From Tigriopus japonicus (lineage: Eukaryota > Arthropoda > Copepoda > Harpacticoida > Harpacticidae): a stretch of 64,000 nt of DNA. Of the stretch, positions 1 through 13,900 are shown piece after piece (position 1 is the first letter of the stretch; each line of letters opens with the position of its first letter). The notes beneath the pieces are model-generated. The model was not told the origin of the DNA. It worked only from the letters and a program-made list of their open reading frames with translations, and searched no databases. The stretch covers positions 5,752,035 to 5,816,034 of the forward strand of contig CM021321.1 of the NCBI GenBank assembly GCA_010645155.1. The letters run 5' to 3'. The translations under genes were made by a program, and so were the position numbers.

Positions 1-3000
1 ATATTGTTCAAGAGGCAAGAGGAACAATCATAGAAGAGTCTTGATCTGAAGTATGTTAATTACTTGAAGGGTATTTGTGAAGTATGAGCATATTTTCAAC
101 CTATGTCAAAAACGCTAAGTGAGGCCGAGAAAAAAAGCACATGCCCTCATGCCCAGTCAAATTACTTGAATAGCTTGATACAAGAAGTCTTAGAAAATGT
201 TCCAAGATACTTGCAACTGAACTATAATCATATCTACAAAAATATATTTTTCTCTAACGTGTCTTTAAGCCATTGAAAATCTATTTTTTTCCGATGCACC
301 ATCAATTCTTGGACACCCTGTATTAAGTGGATTTAAAAAGGAACTAAGATGCCTGGAAACAAAATGTCCCAAAATTATTGTCTCATACCAATTGAAGTCC
401 TGAAATAACTGTTAGCAAAGTACATCCGGACATGAAAGTTTTGTCGTAATTTGAACGAAAATATCTTGATAATTTAAGAATGGATTTGAACGGCTTAACA
501 TCCAACCCACCCCCAACTATCTATCCTTGGAATGTTATTTGGGGTGCTATCGACCAAATTGGAAAGTGTGGACGGCTGAACGTTTCTCCGTGGTTTTAAG
601 GTGTCTTTCTTTTGGCTAAAATGTTGATGAACGATCGAGATTCTGACGATGAGCTCTTGGATCATGGCAGACAGTATTGTTTCAGTTGTTTTTGGTTGGA
701 GGTGTTCCCAAATCACTACTTTTTCCAAGACAGTAAAATTTGATTTTCTCTATTCACTATTTTTCATTGTGACATAAAGCCAAGTAGAACGGTGCAAGAA
801 GAAAACGCCGAACATCAAATTAATAGTTGTTGTCATTCCAGCAAAAATATCTCACTTATTTGTCTTTAAATTTCATCCAAATTAATCCAAAAATATACCA
901 AAAATTTGTTGGGGCAAACGGGAAGGTTGATCAAGCCAAACTCTCCACGCGTGGCCCTAATTTTTAGGTTCAATGTGTGAATACGACACAAATTTCTTGT
1001 CAGGGTGTAATTTGATTGTTTAACGATTGCATTACGATCTCAATAATTTGTGAAGAAGAAAGTTTCAAAATGATTGGAAACACTCAGAAGGATGGACAAC
1101 CACATTATCAACAACCACACTGGTTGTTTTAAGCTCAAATAAGGTAAAACAAATTGATAATGCAAGATGTGAATGAGTTCAAAACAATCTTAGCCACGTC
1201 TTTTGGGCTCGTCTTGTCTATACCAAATTGTGAACATGGCCCTCAAATGTGAGAAGCAAAATTACGCTATACATAGATAAGTGAAGCCATGGAAAAATAC
1301 ACCAAGTGCTCTTTTTACATTTTTTACACTATGTACCCATATTACGGTCCATTTTTTGATCAATTACCGATCTATCTAAAAAGAAAACACCGTAAATTGG
1401 TCGCAATGAGTCTTACATTCAAATTTGTGGTGGATTATTTTGGTCATAAGGTCTTGAAGCTTCCTTTAACATTTAGAGGTTGTCAAACGAGGGACCTACG
1501 TACTTACGATCGACCATGAGGGTGATGATTTTCCTCTGAAGCCCTGAACAAGGTTTTATGGCCGTCCTATTCTCACTTTTTCCACTGACTGATATTTTCA
1601 CCCGGAGCAAGCAAGGGTGGAATGAAAACAAAAAAGTTCATATTGTGCTCATTTTATTTGTATTCCAAACGTTGCAAAACTTTTCTGGGCAATTTCCTTT
1701 CATCACGTTGTTATTTCTTTCTTCGAGATGCATATCTTTCTCAGATTTACAAAAGTGTTTAAGGGTTGAGGGTAGGGAGATTGGTCTCCCTCCCGAATGG
1801 CGTTTGACGAAGACCTCGGGACAAAACTTCAGAGGAAGAACCCCTTGCTCTAGATTGCTATTTTGTACCGAATCGAAACCGTTCCTGTTTCCATGCAAGC
1901 AACCATTTTAAGAGTTTCGTAGCCCCTTTGCATCCAACTTCAGAATAGGAAATATAGTAACAGCAATAAATGACCACAACTAAAACCACCATACTTACAA
2001 ATGTTCTGAATTAACCTATATGATTAATAAAAGAAATATCGTGTAAACTTGTAACCAAATGAGAGAACCCCCTCATTGTAATCAATATATGTCAAAGTTG
2101 GGCTTAAAGGAAGACAACGTAATAAAGTGTCTGAGAAAAGAGTGTTCAAGTTGCACTTTCTTGACTCATTATCATTAAGAGAGGTTTGCCTAAAAGCTAC
2201 TTCTTTGTGTTGATGCATTTGTAGTAACATTTAATTGTGTGTCCCTGGCATCACATTTGACAGGGATTCAAAGATATCAAGAGGCTTTTTGCATAGTTTA
2301 ATTCAAGAGGTTTGAACTTGTTTGCCAATAATATTGCCGTGACATAAAGCTGATGGAATCTTTTGGTTCGATGATGAAGGAAGGATATGCTCAAAATCCT
2401 GGAAATTGCGTTGAACAATGATCTGACGAGTACGATTTCGAACCCCATCAGCCCTTACGTCCAACAATTTTGCAGTCTTAAGATTGCACAGATACTGTGC
2501 AATATCAACTCTTCAACAAGGATTCGGAATTGGAAAAAAGGTCAATGAGAAGACCAAAGGCTTTGGCCCACATAGATTCAAAATTTTCTTTAAAGTCCTT
2601 TAAGACTTATGCCACGGATTTGTATTGCAAACGTTACCAGGAGTTAAGACCTATTGGGCTTAGCCATTTAACCAATGCCCGTTAAAGTAGAACTGTAGCT
2701 CCGTTTTCTATTTCCTACGGGGAATTGACAATTTCATTGGTTTGGCCAAATGACGATGGCAGGACAAGAATGTTGTACACATTACATCCATGATGTTCTT
2801 CAAAGCATTTTCTTTCAAGGAAATTTGCCCTCCATCTCTTTCAGAACTAAATTTTCCTAACCTACGCCAGACTAGACTTTTTTATCGTTTGACGGAATAA
2901 TGCATTGTTTCTCAGAGCACTGCCCTCTCAAAAAGTGAGAAATCAGTCAGTTTCAAGCCTTTTGCGACATATGTAAAATCTCATTTACGATTGTCAAATG

Positions 3001-6000
3001 TGACCTCAGGATCTTACATTCAGAAGCCTTTTATCTTCCACATCAGCCATAAAAAAATTCGTGAAACGGAATCATTGCTTATTTAGCAACTCAATTTTTG
3101 CCTCATCTCAAAGAGATCATCTTTAGTTAGAATCAGTTTCATTTGTTGAGGCTCCCTTAAGTACTTTTGGTTGGTGACCTTAGGTCAAGCAAAATTTGTC
3201 TCTGGACAATTTGAGCTCCAATAGACATTTTAGTGTTAAATTGAACAACGTAAATATTTGAAGAGAACATTGAATCTAAGCTTTAAAACCTGGCCCAAAA
3301 CTGACCCTGGATCATAACCGATGTTCAACATCACTTTGATTCAAGGCAATTAAGTTTAGTAATGCCGCAAATCCAGGTGTTGTTCTACGCTTATAAATGG
3401 CCAAAGGACACTTTTCATTCGCTACATCACTTTATAAATTTAAGAGCGGCTTATTGAAAGCAAACTCCATTAGTATTATCTGACCAATTCAGTTTGGATT
3501 GTGTTCATTCGCTAATAAATTAAAGCACTTGGATGAAAAGAAAGAGAAAGAAACTTGCCTCCTATTGTCAACGAACTTTAGACATCTGGTGGGAATGGGT
3601 CATGCGTGGAGAAATAGAAGCACTAATTTTATGGCACTTACTCAAGAAAACGAGATCTTCTATCCAAATGGGAGCAGGAATGGAATTTAGTGGGTTATCG
3701 TCTTAAATGGTATGTCAGGAGAGAAGAAAGAGACGATAGAACTCTCATGCTCTCAAGAACACTCAAGTTTTAGACGTTCAGAGTCACACCGCCGCAAGTG
3801 TGATGGTGGTACGCTTTCGGCTCTCCCTTACTTGCATGACACAAAAGCTGTGATGCAGCAGTAGTGAGATATACGAGAGACTTATTTCTGTAGTTACGAC
3901 GTCACGTGACTGTTCTATGGCCAATAACGTTGATTTTACGAGCTAGATCGCCTCAATTGTCGCCGAAAGGCCCCCACTTGAGAAAGCAGACAGAAGTAAA
4001 CTCCATAACCCTTAAGCAAAGCCTAGAAAAAGTATAAGGTAAATCAGAGAGGTAAATAAGGAAGTACCAATAAATTTAAAAAGTTAAAATAATATAAATT
4101 ATGTTTTGTTTACTTTTTGGCTTATCACCTTATGTAAATGGCTGCCATGGATTTAAATTATGAAATATGATCTTTCATGACTTCTTTATTAACAATTCAT
4201 TAGTCTGCAGAGTCGAAATGGCACTGATGACATTAATGCCAATCTCTCTCTTGCCATAAAAATCTACCACACACGCCGTATATGGTAATTAAGGAACACT
4301 AAAATCCGTTTATAAACTAGATAATGACTTGTTCATCTTCGAAGTGCCAAAGATACGATGTGAAATCGAACTAATTTATATGAAAATACGATTGTTCCAA
4401 ATAACAAATATTTGCGCTAAATAAAGTAAGCAACGCAAGATTTCTCGAACAGAGCGCGCCTTGAAACGCCATGGTGTTGGATACTGCTCACCGCCTTTTC
4501 ATTCGGGAAGAAGTAAAAGACTCACGATTTCAGGAAGGAAACAATAATACAAAATTTGAGCTATTCTTCGTGCGTTATAAATGGAAGCTCATATGAGCCA
4601 TTTGAAAAATATTTGTCGCTCTTTGGTTCATCGGTGAGGTAGGGATTCGGATTGGTGCTTGTTGATCTTTCCGGCATTGGGAAAGTCTTTGCACAGAACT
4701 AATATTATTATGAATTCATCGGCCAGTCCCAGATTTGGCTGAACGGTCTGAAAATCACAAATTCCACATTAGTAACTAACTGAAGCCCTTTATGCGTCCC
4801 CTTTTATTGCTTTCATTGCTCTTTTACGTTCCGGTAAGCCGATTACATGTCCGAGACAAAAATAAAAAAAACGAGTTTGCTAAACATGGATTTTCAAGTT
4901 CAAACGAAAGTACTAGAAAAGACGTGGAATGTTTAAAAATGTATGTTCGGGATGTTAAGTATAGTTATAACAATATTTGTGGTTTCAGAATTGCTCTGCA
5001 TTAATGTATCTCATTATTTAGACCTCGATGGCAAACATGGCGTTTGGCTTACATATCAAGAATAACTTTTTAAGAAAAGTGAGAACTTTTTTACCAAGCG
5101 AATTCATCTCGAGGGAGAAAAACTAATTTTTGACTTGCTTTCAGTTTTGACATTCGTTGATTTGATCTACCCAACATATTGATAAATGACGCCAAATCAT
5201 ATTTCAATGGAGTATGTATGTCTTGCCTAAAACTAATTTCACTGAATCTGTTTCACGTTTTACGGAGGTGATGCCAAATATGATAAAAGGTTGATAGAGA
5301 GAAAAGAAGGAAGATGTTACATAGAGCCTCAATCATCGGAATAAGGCCCTGGATATGTTATGCCAACTTTGAGACAATACTTTACTAATTTAAAGAAAAG
5401 TAACTCCCGTTACTTTTTGACGGAACACTATGTTTTCTGTACGTTACTCCATGAATTCTGTTTACTAAGTAACGAGCAATTGATTTTATAGAAATTCTTG
5501 GCTTACCGAAAGTATCTAAATGAATGGGGTAATCTTTTCAGAGTAAAAAAAAAGACTGTCCACAGTCCAATCCAGCAAAGGGTTACAAGTACAAGTGTGT
5601 CCTTGACCTCAGGAGACAGAGGCTTGGGTTGGTACAACAGATGACATAAATGGTGCTTAAATCGAACACGTGTAAGTTTATGAGTGGTTGTTAAAATAGG
5701 CTTTTCATGTCAAAGAATGACATCTTTATCAAAAATAAAAAAAGAATATTTCATAATCATGTTCCTTCAAACATCCTTGAGTTAAAAATTGTCAATTTTT
5801 GTCCAAATCCAGTTTTTGGGGCAAAACGTGTTTCTTTGCACAATAAAAATATATCTGAGCTATTAACCTTGAGTCGAAAATGGGAGGACTGATGTCAGGT
5901 CGCTAAATCAGACTTGATTAGAGCGGCCAAAAATATGTAAAAACAATTTTTTTAAGGACTAATTTAATAAAGCTTATCAAATTACTAAATTTGGATTTGT

Positions 6001-6092
6001 TCACACCTATTAAAATAAGCGAGAATTGCTTCGTCCAAAGGCTTACCTATTCAATACTACTTAATTCATTATTTTCAAGTGAAGTTTTGATG
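1..6092. other. Non-coding, no gene seen
   Basis: AT-rich sequence. A mariner-end-like string TTGGACACCCTGTATTA lies at about 312-330, but no partner end or transposase goes with it. The ORFs here (up to 117 residues at 1558-1911) lack family motifs, codon bias or splice context, and several overlap others on the opposite strand. A less AT-rich patch at 3770-3990 contains TGACGTCACGTGAC-like sequence near 3897 but no gene. Confidence 0.6.
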
Positions 6093-6302
6093 TACAGTAT
6101 TTCCCGAAAGTTTTAATTACAATTATTTTCGATAAGATATGGTCACACTATTAGAAGAGGACAGGTGAATACTGTTTCGTTTACCATAATAATGTTGCTC
6201 CAACTCAAACCGGTTTTAAACAATCTGCTTAACATACTCTGACACAAAAACAAACATAACCAGGGCGCCTTTGAAAAGCCATCAATATTTTTGGAAAGTA
6301 CG

Positions 6303-6870
6303 ATGTCCAGACATCAGTAATTTGAGCAGTGGGAGCTTTGGGGACGTGGATTGGGCATGCTTGAGGCTGGAAAGTCCATTAAAACCATAGCCAAGACTCT
6401 CAAGGTGTCCCCCAAAACTGTTTTTTTTTGTGGAAGAAAACGTTTGAGAGAGGGTAGAGCCTTAATAATCATCCAAGGACAGGACGACCTTCTGGCCTTA
6501 CCCGTGTGGCCAAGATTGTCATCTCCAAGTCAATGGGCAAGAGATACTGTTCCACAGCGAATATAGCGGCAAAACTTACTGCAAATGGTCACAAAACTTC
6601 CAAATTTTGTGCACCGCTACATGAAGGATAAGTTTGGCCTTGAATCATATACAAGACCAAAAAGGCCAAAAATCACCTGTGCTCAATGGCTGGCAAGGCT
6701 AAAATTCTGCAAAGAGTTGGAGGGGTGGACTGGTAATGACTGGAGACAGGTGTGCTTCTCAGATGAGTGTCCCACTCATCTGTTTCAGCCAACAAATGCC
6801 CAAATTGATTGAGTTTGGGCGCATTCTAGCGCCAAAGTGCGACCCAGACTGACCCAGAAACCTAAGCAAT
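6303..6870 (+). pseudogene. Tc1/mariner transposase relic (N-terminal half)
   Basis: Frameshifted and stop-interrupted remains of a DDE transposase. From 6303 the frame starts MSRHQ then meets a stop. The next segment is a helix-turn-helix (MLEAGKSIKTIAKTLKVSPK, 6351 on). A second HTH is visible in another frame (NHPRTGRPSGLTRVAKIV). From 6585 a third frame gives HRYMKDKFGLESYTRPKRPK and the first catalytic Asp motif FSDECPTHLF near 6758-6787. After 6870 the coding match stops at AAACAAA-rich sequence, so the catalytic C-terminus is missing. A possible left terminus TACAGTATTTCCCG lies near 6093. Inactive fossil. Confidence 0.85.
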
Positions 6871-9182
6871 ACTGATGGGAAACAAACAAATATAACAAAG
6901 GACAAACAAAGACAATCAAACAACAACGGACAAATACAAATCACGAATGAAAAACAAACAAATCAGAAAAAGAAGTCAACAGATGTTGATTGTTTTGGTC
7001 TCAAAGAAAAATAGAGCTGCCAAAAGTGACATACCTTAGGAGTGGAAAAGGTCAATAGCAAGCTAAAGTCTCAAAAATTTTCAAAGGTCAAAACTAAGTG
7101 TGTCAATTGTATGGAATATACTTTATAGACTAATAAATCCTTTCAACAGAATTAATTATTGTGGCAAAAATGATCATCAGACACTTGTTTTTGCAACAAA
7201 TCATGACCGCAGCACTGGTTTTATTTGGAAAATATACAAATTTACCCCAAAAACAAATATTTCAAAAGCACAAACAAATGTGCAACAAAAAAATAAACGG
7301 CCAATTCGTTCGCATCAGAACTACACAAGGTTAAAAAAACGAACTCAAAACTACTGATGAGATTTCCAAAGCCATCAAGCACTTCAATTTTTCAAGCTGG
7401 GATTGTTTTCATTTCAGGTACCTCAAACCAAACCAAGCCTTAAAAGTTTCAAAGCACAAAGCTCAGAGGACCTACAAGTTAATAGCAGGGTTGCCAAGCT
7501 ATTGGTGGTCCTTTTTGCCTGATCTGTAAATTACGAACCAAAAACTCTTTAAGGATCTGTTAAAGAATTTGCCAACTTTTTGCTTAGATTTGTCAAGATG
7601 TTTGCCTTATTTGTGATTATTTGAAAATTGTCAAACGTAGGTGCAAACCAATTTACTCCTTTTATGGTAGCCAACAAAGTTCTACAGGCAAACCTATTAT
7701 CAGGTGAATCTGCTTGAAATTGCTTCCAAGCTTTCCAGCACAGCTGAAAATTGTTGCTTGGCCCAAACTCTTCTTCAAGCTGCAAATTGTTCACATCAGT
7801 ACTCGAAATAGTTGGTAAAAGGGAAAGTGTCCTCTTGATTAGAGAAATAATGCTGATCCAGTTTCAAACATTTACCATTTCCAGTATTTGATGACCAGGA
7901 AGTCCAATACAAGCGAGAATCTTACTGTATATCAAAAGGATAATAAATCATGTACCAAAATTTCAAGGAATGTCCTTGTGTTTTTTTTGTTTGAACAGAT
8001 CGCAAAGGATTATCACTTTGAAACCCTCCAGGGTTCCATTGCCTCTAGCAAGGTGCAAAGTCACCTCAGAATAAGCTTCCCAAAATTGACCCCTCTTCAT
8101 TTTTTCGAGTTGATCTTTCTTTATTGCGACTGAGGTCAAGGTTTATAGCAGTCTGATAGTTTTACCATGGCAATATATTCCTAAATATTTTTATGTAACG
8201 TTTTAGAGATACCAAGACTTTTGCTGGCATATCAAAGATGTTATTACGTCACATATGATATTTTTGACTGCCGAATTCATATCTAGGGAAGACTACAGCT
8301 CTACGATCGTAACATAAGTGATTTACTCGGCACATGGCTTTGCTTGGGTTTTACATGGGTTTAAAGTGTTCAAATGTAAATTGCTAGTGTTTACCAAAGT
8401 ATGCTCAAAGAAAACAGGCAGGCTGAAAAAACAAGTCTTTGATAATAAGCTGCCATTTAAACACAACTTAGATACTGAGACTAAACACTTGAACATATTT
8501 TTTGACCAAACTCAAGTATCTGAAGTATTGCATCTGAAGGGCCAAATGTGTGTCTTAATTTTGAGCAAATTTTTTTATCGTTATTTAACTGTTTTAAAAA
8601 ATTTAGTGTCCTTTAGAACATAGTTTAGCTTCACCCAAATTATTCTAAATTTTAAAAGAAATCAGTTTTTTGGAAAGATCCTGAGAAACTGCTTATAAAT
8701 TATATAATTCACATAATTTCCTGCAAGATTTAAGTGATTGAGACAAAAATTGCCAAAACTTACTGTTTGTTGCAGAAATCGAAAAGTTGCTAAATATGAG
8801 TAAAATGGCCAAAAGTCACAATCTTTGGTGCAAGTTGCATTTTGCAACATTATCCGAGCCCTATTTATAGATGTGTCACATGTCGTCAAAAACTCAGTTG
8901 TGATATGTTGATGTTGTCCAAAATGAAGAAGAAATCATGTATACTTAATACTATGATGAATAAAATCAAAGAAACCAAAATATAAAAAAAAAACGAAAAC
9001 CAAGGAATGAAAACCCCGAAAACCCCGCCCGAAAACCCCAGGCGGGTTTTTCTCCGCTGCAACCCTGCGTATTATGTCACCTTTATGCACCAATAGTTGA
9101 GCAAAACTTGTGAATGTATGTAGTTGAAAAGCATATGATACTTTTATATAACAAGTTTTAAGTAAGTCAGTTCCACCTTCAC
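6871..9182. other. Non-coding, possible decayed hAT element
   Basis: An AAACAAA-rich patch at 6868-6975. Further on, CAGGGTTGCCAAG at 7486 and GCAACCCTG ending at 9067 form hAT-like inverted ends about 1.6 kb apart, but the flanks (GTTAATAG and CGTATTAT) are not a duplication. ORFs between them (for example 7794-7549 minus, 8318-8623 plus) match nothing I know. CCCCGAAAACCCC repeats lie at 9013-9040. Confidence 0.45.
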
Positions 9183-9192
9183 TTGAGTAAAG

Positions 9193-9484
9193 AACAATTC
9201 TATATAGACAGAAATGTCACTCCAGTTAGGTCAGTGGAGATTTGTTTTGAGCTCATTTCAGCAATCCAGGAGCAAGGGTGCCAGGTGACTTGATTCTTTA
9301 TGCATTGCTCTTGTTCGAGTATAACATTTGAGAGAGCAATTCCGCCACTGACTCCCTAAAATCGCAAATTCCACTTTGAATCACGTAACTAGTTGTGCTC
9401 AATGGTCAATGCCATCGCACACACAATGTAAGCTTGTTGAATCACGAACAATTTGGGAGTGACATTTCTGTGTATATAGAACTG
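9193..9484. mobile_element. MITE with 29-bp ends and a 10-bp duplication
   Basis: Inverted ends of about 29 bp (left CAATTCTATATAGACAG, then AAATGTCACTCC; two mismatches with the right end). The decamer TTGAGTAAAG occurs on both sides (9183-9192 and 9485-9494), with two extra A at the left junction. A 9-10 bp duplication points to Mutator-like elements rather than hAT. Non-coding. Confidence 0.8.
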
Positions 9485-9494
9485 TTGAGTAAAG

Positions 9495-10550
9495 CACGCT
9501 CAGAAAAGCAACAGCCACCGCAATTTTGGTCACACTAAAATATCCATGCTTCGCCTACAGCCATTTTCGTGGAAGTAACAAATGTACAGTCCTACCTGAA
9601 TTGGCAGTCACAACAAAGTAGCGCGCACAAAAATGATGGAGCAGATTGAAAACAAATTAAACTCCTTCAGTAGCCTACAACAATTTAATCCCTCTAAAGA
9701 ATGCCAGTTTGTATGGCTAAATTATTTGATGAGACGATGTCAATGTACTAAACCAAATGCAATACTGCAATCCGTCTAAATAGTTCAAGGCTCTGTTGTG
9801 ATTACAGGGGGAGCTGCTCGCTTCAGTTGAGAGTAAGCAAAATGTACTTCTCAGAGGGAGCCACCTGAAATGCGAGTCAAAAAACAAAAATAAGTCACTT
9901 CGAAAGGAACCCTGTTTTCCAATCCGCTCCGCATTCGTGCGTTCAAACGAGCGTTCTTTGATGGAGTTTTTAAAAAAATGGAGGCATGATTTTATTTCAA
10001 GAAAGTAGCATGCATGAACAATTTCTATGTCGTTTCAGTTTCTCCAAAAAGTTTGTAACAGTGCCTTGAATACGATTGTTTCATTTCATTCAACACTAAT
10101 CAAATAAGTAAAATCTGTTCGATGGAGGCAAAGCCGTCACACCCTCAAGTGATCAAAATGACACCTCGCTGGGCAAACAAGTCATAATTTAAAGTCAAAT
10201 GACTAATTGATATGTCAATTACTTTTGCTCAAGATGCGATGTCAATTCCGAGTCTGTAATGTAACATAGTCCATTCACTCTGGTTGTCCAGAAAACCATT
10301 TCATTTGTTTTTTTCTATCTTCATTGCGCGATTTTCTTATTCACTGAAAATACATTAGATATGTTACATGGTGAATGAGACGTGTATCATTTAAGTATCT
10401 ATGGGCTTATTTCCTTAAAGCTGATGCCAATTCTAAGCGAATATTCACCTGAAACCGAAAAAAAAAAAAAAATGGAGACAAGGGAGAGCTATTTTAGTTT
10501 CTCTATAAAAAAAATCATATTTGCTGTTTTTGAACCCGCTTTTGGAGCTT
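9495..10550. other. Non-coding, nothing recognised
   Basis: No gene or repeat structure that I can support, apart from a poly(A) run at about 10459-10472. Confidence 0.6.
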
Positions 10551-10996
10551 CAATAAACAACAATACCTGAATATAAGACTTTTTCCGTCAACAACAATAC
10601 TTTTCTTATTTCAATAACTTTTACTATAGTTTTAAATGAAAAAGTGAAATAAGTTCCCTTTCTGACCAGATTTTTTATAGCTTTGATTATAGATCGGTTG
10701 TTGAGGTAGTTTGAAAGTATAGTAGAAGCATAGCCAGAAACACAAAAGAAGCACATGAGTTCGAGTAGAAATATCCATGGTCGATCAAGTTTCGCTACAT
10801 AAGCTCCGTTTCTTAATCGCAGCTTATGTAGCGAAACTTGATCGAGGATGGTTGTTTCAACTCCGTGTCATATGCTTCTTTTGTGTTTCTAGCTATGCTT
10901 CTACTATACTTCCAAACCTCAACAACCGACCTTGTATTACCAAATCGAGTGAATATCAGATCACACTTGCATGGTCAGAAATTTCTTCTTTTTTTC
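10551..10996. repeat. Fold-back repeat, copy A (with central hairpin)
   Basis: The central part is a long imperfect palindrome: sequence from about 10693 (CGGTTGTTGAGGT) returns in reverse at about 10935. Outer parts match, in reverse orientation, the repeat at 12616-12817, which lacks the palindromic centre. Outer borders are CAATAAACAACAATACC and the TTTCTTCTTTTTTTCTCC side. No transposase, and the ends are not inverted, so it is not a standard MITE. Confidence 0.7.
10781..10845. repeat. Perfect 25-bp hairpin at the centre of copy A
   Basis: Arms 10781-10805 and 10821-10845 are exact inverse complements around a 15-base loop. The left arm starts TCGATCAAGTTTCGC. Weaker pairing continues outward for about 90 bases on each side. 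Confidence 0.85.
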
Positions 10997-13900
10997 TCCT
11001 TTGCTCGAGTTTTATAACAAGGTAACAAGGTTCTGTTTCTATGACCGAAGTTTTTAATCAGCTCCCATCTCCTGATCAATTGAAATTGAAAGCGAAAGTC
11101 GAAAATACGGTAGTCTTTTTGATTGATGACCATGGTTTAAAGTGAGGACTTGTTTGAGTACCAACCATTCAAATTTAATTCAGGACGTGCCCGTGCTTGT
11201 ACGGAAAAGTTTTTCTCTTCCAGTTTTATTGTCGTTTTTATGAGCCGCTGCTCCTTTTATCGTTGCAATCGTAAGTATGCCACTTTGTGGTCTTTTCATT
11301 TAGTTATGCATTGTGCATTCAAGGTAAAATTTTCGCTCAACTTATCGTCGCCAATTAAGCCGGGGATTGGATAAAAGTTATTAAGAAAAATATCCAAAAG
11401 AAACCACGAATTCCGTAAACATAATTATCTACATACAGCCAAGTTCACAACGTCACACATCTAATGATTTTACAAATGGATATTAACATGACATTTCCTA
11501 TCATGAAGGAATCATTGAGATCGTCTATCATTGAGACGTTCGAGAAGTTAGCAATGAGGGAATTGCTTCTCTGTAAATATGTCCCTTTTGTAAGAATGCA
11601 AGCAAAGCTCACAGCTCAGTTTGATCGTTCACCATAGGAGCTCACTTTCCTTAGATAGGGAACGTGAACTGAGCTTGAAAGCTCAAAATAAATATCAATT
11701 TAGCTGATATTTCGCAAGAGATGTGGGAGGCCGAGGAAAATTAATTTGAAATAAAAAACGAAATTTATAAGGCAACATTCTGAAAATAAACATAATGCTT
11801 TAGTCACCAAAAGCCAATCAAAACCAAGCCCAAATCGCAAAGTACAGTGCAGAAAAGTACACAATTGCAAATAAGCCCCAAAAAATGCGGAAAGAGAACT
11901 TGATCAACTAGAAATTTGTAACACATAAAGCTTTAGATACTTTCTTGTATACTTCCTGTTTTTCAATCTTGAAGAGGAAACTTTTAGAAATTGATGTTGT
12001 TAACCAAGGATGTCCTTAAGTTCACCAATCAAGGAATCACGGAAGACCTGGATGCCTGGCAAAATAAATCTGGTAAAAGATTTTTTTTCAATTCTGGGCC
12101 AGCCAGAGAAAAATCTAAGTAAACCAAATGTCCGTCTGGTAATTAAAAGTTTACCTGCTTAATTTCAATATCATCGACTGAACTTTAGGTCGGTTAGAGT
12201 AATTTGAAGCATAGAGCAACACGAGCTTTTCTGACCAAACAAATGCACCTACTCCAAAGGGACGATTGTTGGGTCAATTTGTCTCTCGCTTATGCATGTA
12301 AGTACTGTACTCTATTACAAAGTTTTCTTTGAGGATAAAGTTCTTCGCGAACGGAGAAACAATCTTGCTTAAATTCAGCAAATGACGATCTGATATGGTT
12401 CTGAATTTTATCCCAAATTTTTTTTTTCCTTAAATAGAATTCGATCTCTAAAACATCCACAGCTGATCCTAAGTAGAGGCCTCCATGTCTTACGTTTTCC
12501 TTGACCAATCCTACACTAGCCAAGCCTTTCTTAACGATTCCCAAAATGTATTTCATTTTGGTTGTTCAAATCATTTTTTCTGTTTTGGTTTCATTGTATG
12601 AAGAAGTTAAGCAGAAAGAAAAGAAGAAATTTCTGACCATATGAGTATGATCTGATCTTCCCTCGATTTGGTAATACAATCAAAGCTGGAAAATATCTCG
12701 ACGTTAAAAGAACTTATTTTACTTGTTCAAAAAAAACTATTATAGTTAAAGTTATTGAAAAAAAGAAGTGTTGTTGTTGACGGAAAAAGTCTTATATTCA
12801 GGTATTATTGTTTATTGTTGATTCCCACTCAGAACACCCTAGTTATCGAATTAGAGCTACTACGTCAATTCTAATTGGATTAGCAGCTCCTGCCACATGG
12901 CATTTATTCAGAACTTAAATATTTTAAGCCCAATTTACGAAAGAGGCAAATTAAGGCGAATAGTTCAAAAAGGTAAACCAAACTATTTTTGTTACCACAT
13001 TTTTGCGATTTTTGCCTGTCCATACTAATGAATGACGTGTTTCAAATTGACAGTGCTACTACCATTAAATTATGACTTGGAGTTCATGGATCTTGCCATT
13101 CCAAAAGTCTGTTTGCGGTAATATTTTTGACCTAAAAGCCTAAACAAGGGCTAATACAGCAACACTGTCAAAAGTCGCATTCGAAACACATCAGAGGCTA
13201 GTTTTTTAGACGCAAAGAACGATCTTAAGATCGGACTGCGACTTGGTAAGCTGATTAGTAAGTAAGGTTAGTAGTTTTCTAAAACTAGTTTCAGATTATC
13301 ATTCACAATTACACGTGTAGTTCTGGCTTAAAAGTCTTCTTTCTTTTCCATTTATCTCAGTCTTGAAGCAAAGAAAAAAGGAAAAAATGTGTTCTTGATG
13401 AGAGCAAGAATACTGTTAAAACTTTTCAATTTATTAAAATGCTTGTAATGTCATGGTCAGGGAGTGCAGAACGAGCAAAAGAATGAGTGAGAAAAACTTA
13501 AAAGGAAAAAAAAAATATTTTGTTTCACTTTTGAGTTAGAATTACACCTATAGTAACCTACAATAAGTTCCTTGATGATTCATTAAAAAAGCTTCCAAAA
13601 TATATAGTGACCGAAACAAACCAAACCACAATATTTGACCAACGTTCAAAAAACGTTGACCTATTACGTTCTTAATTTGATGAAGTGATACTTGTATAAT
13701 TATGATACAGCCTCAAGAAATTTTCATGTTTCACATTTTTAGACATTTCAAACCTATTATTATTCTCCGAAGAAGTAAATTTACCATTTTAGAATTAGAA
13801 TTAGTGTTAACATCAAACTCGAAAAGTCGACGAACTCATACTGTTTCATGAACTCAGAATTGCAGCACTCCAACCAATTCCGGCTATCTGAGATATTTTA

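Noticed and set aside
312..330. Mariner-like terminus GGACACCCTGTATTA
   Set aside because: No partner end and no transposase frame nearby.
1558..1911. 117-residue ORF
   Set aside because: No motif, overlaps an ORF of similar size on the other strand, no splice or promoter context.
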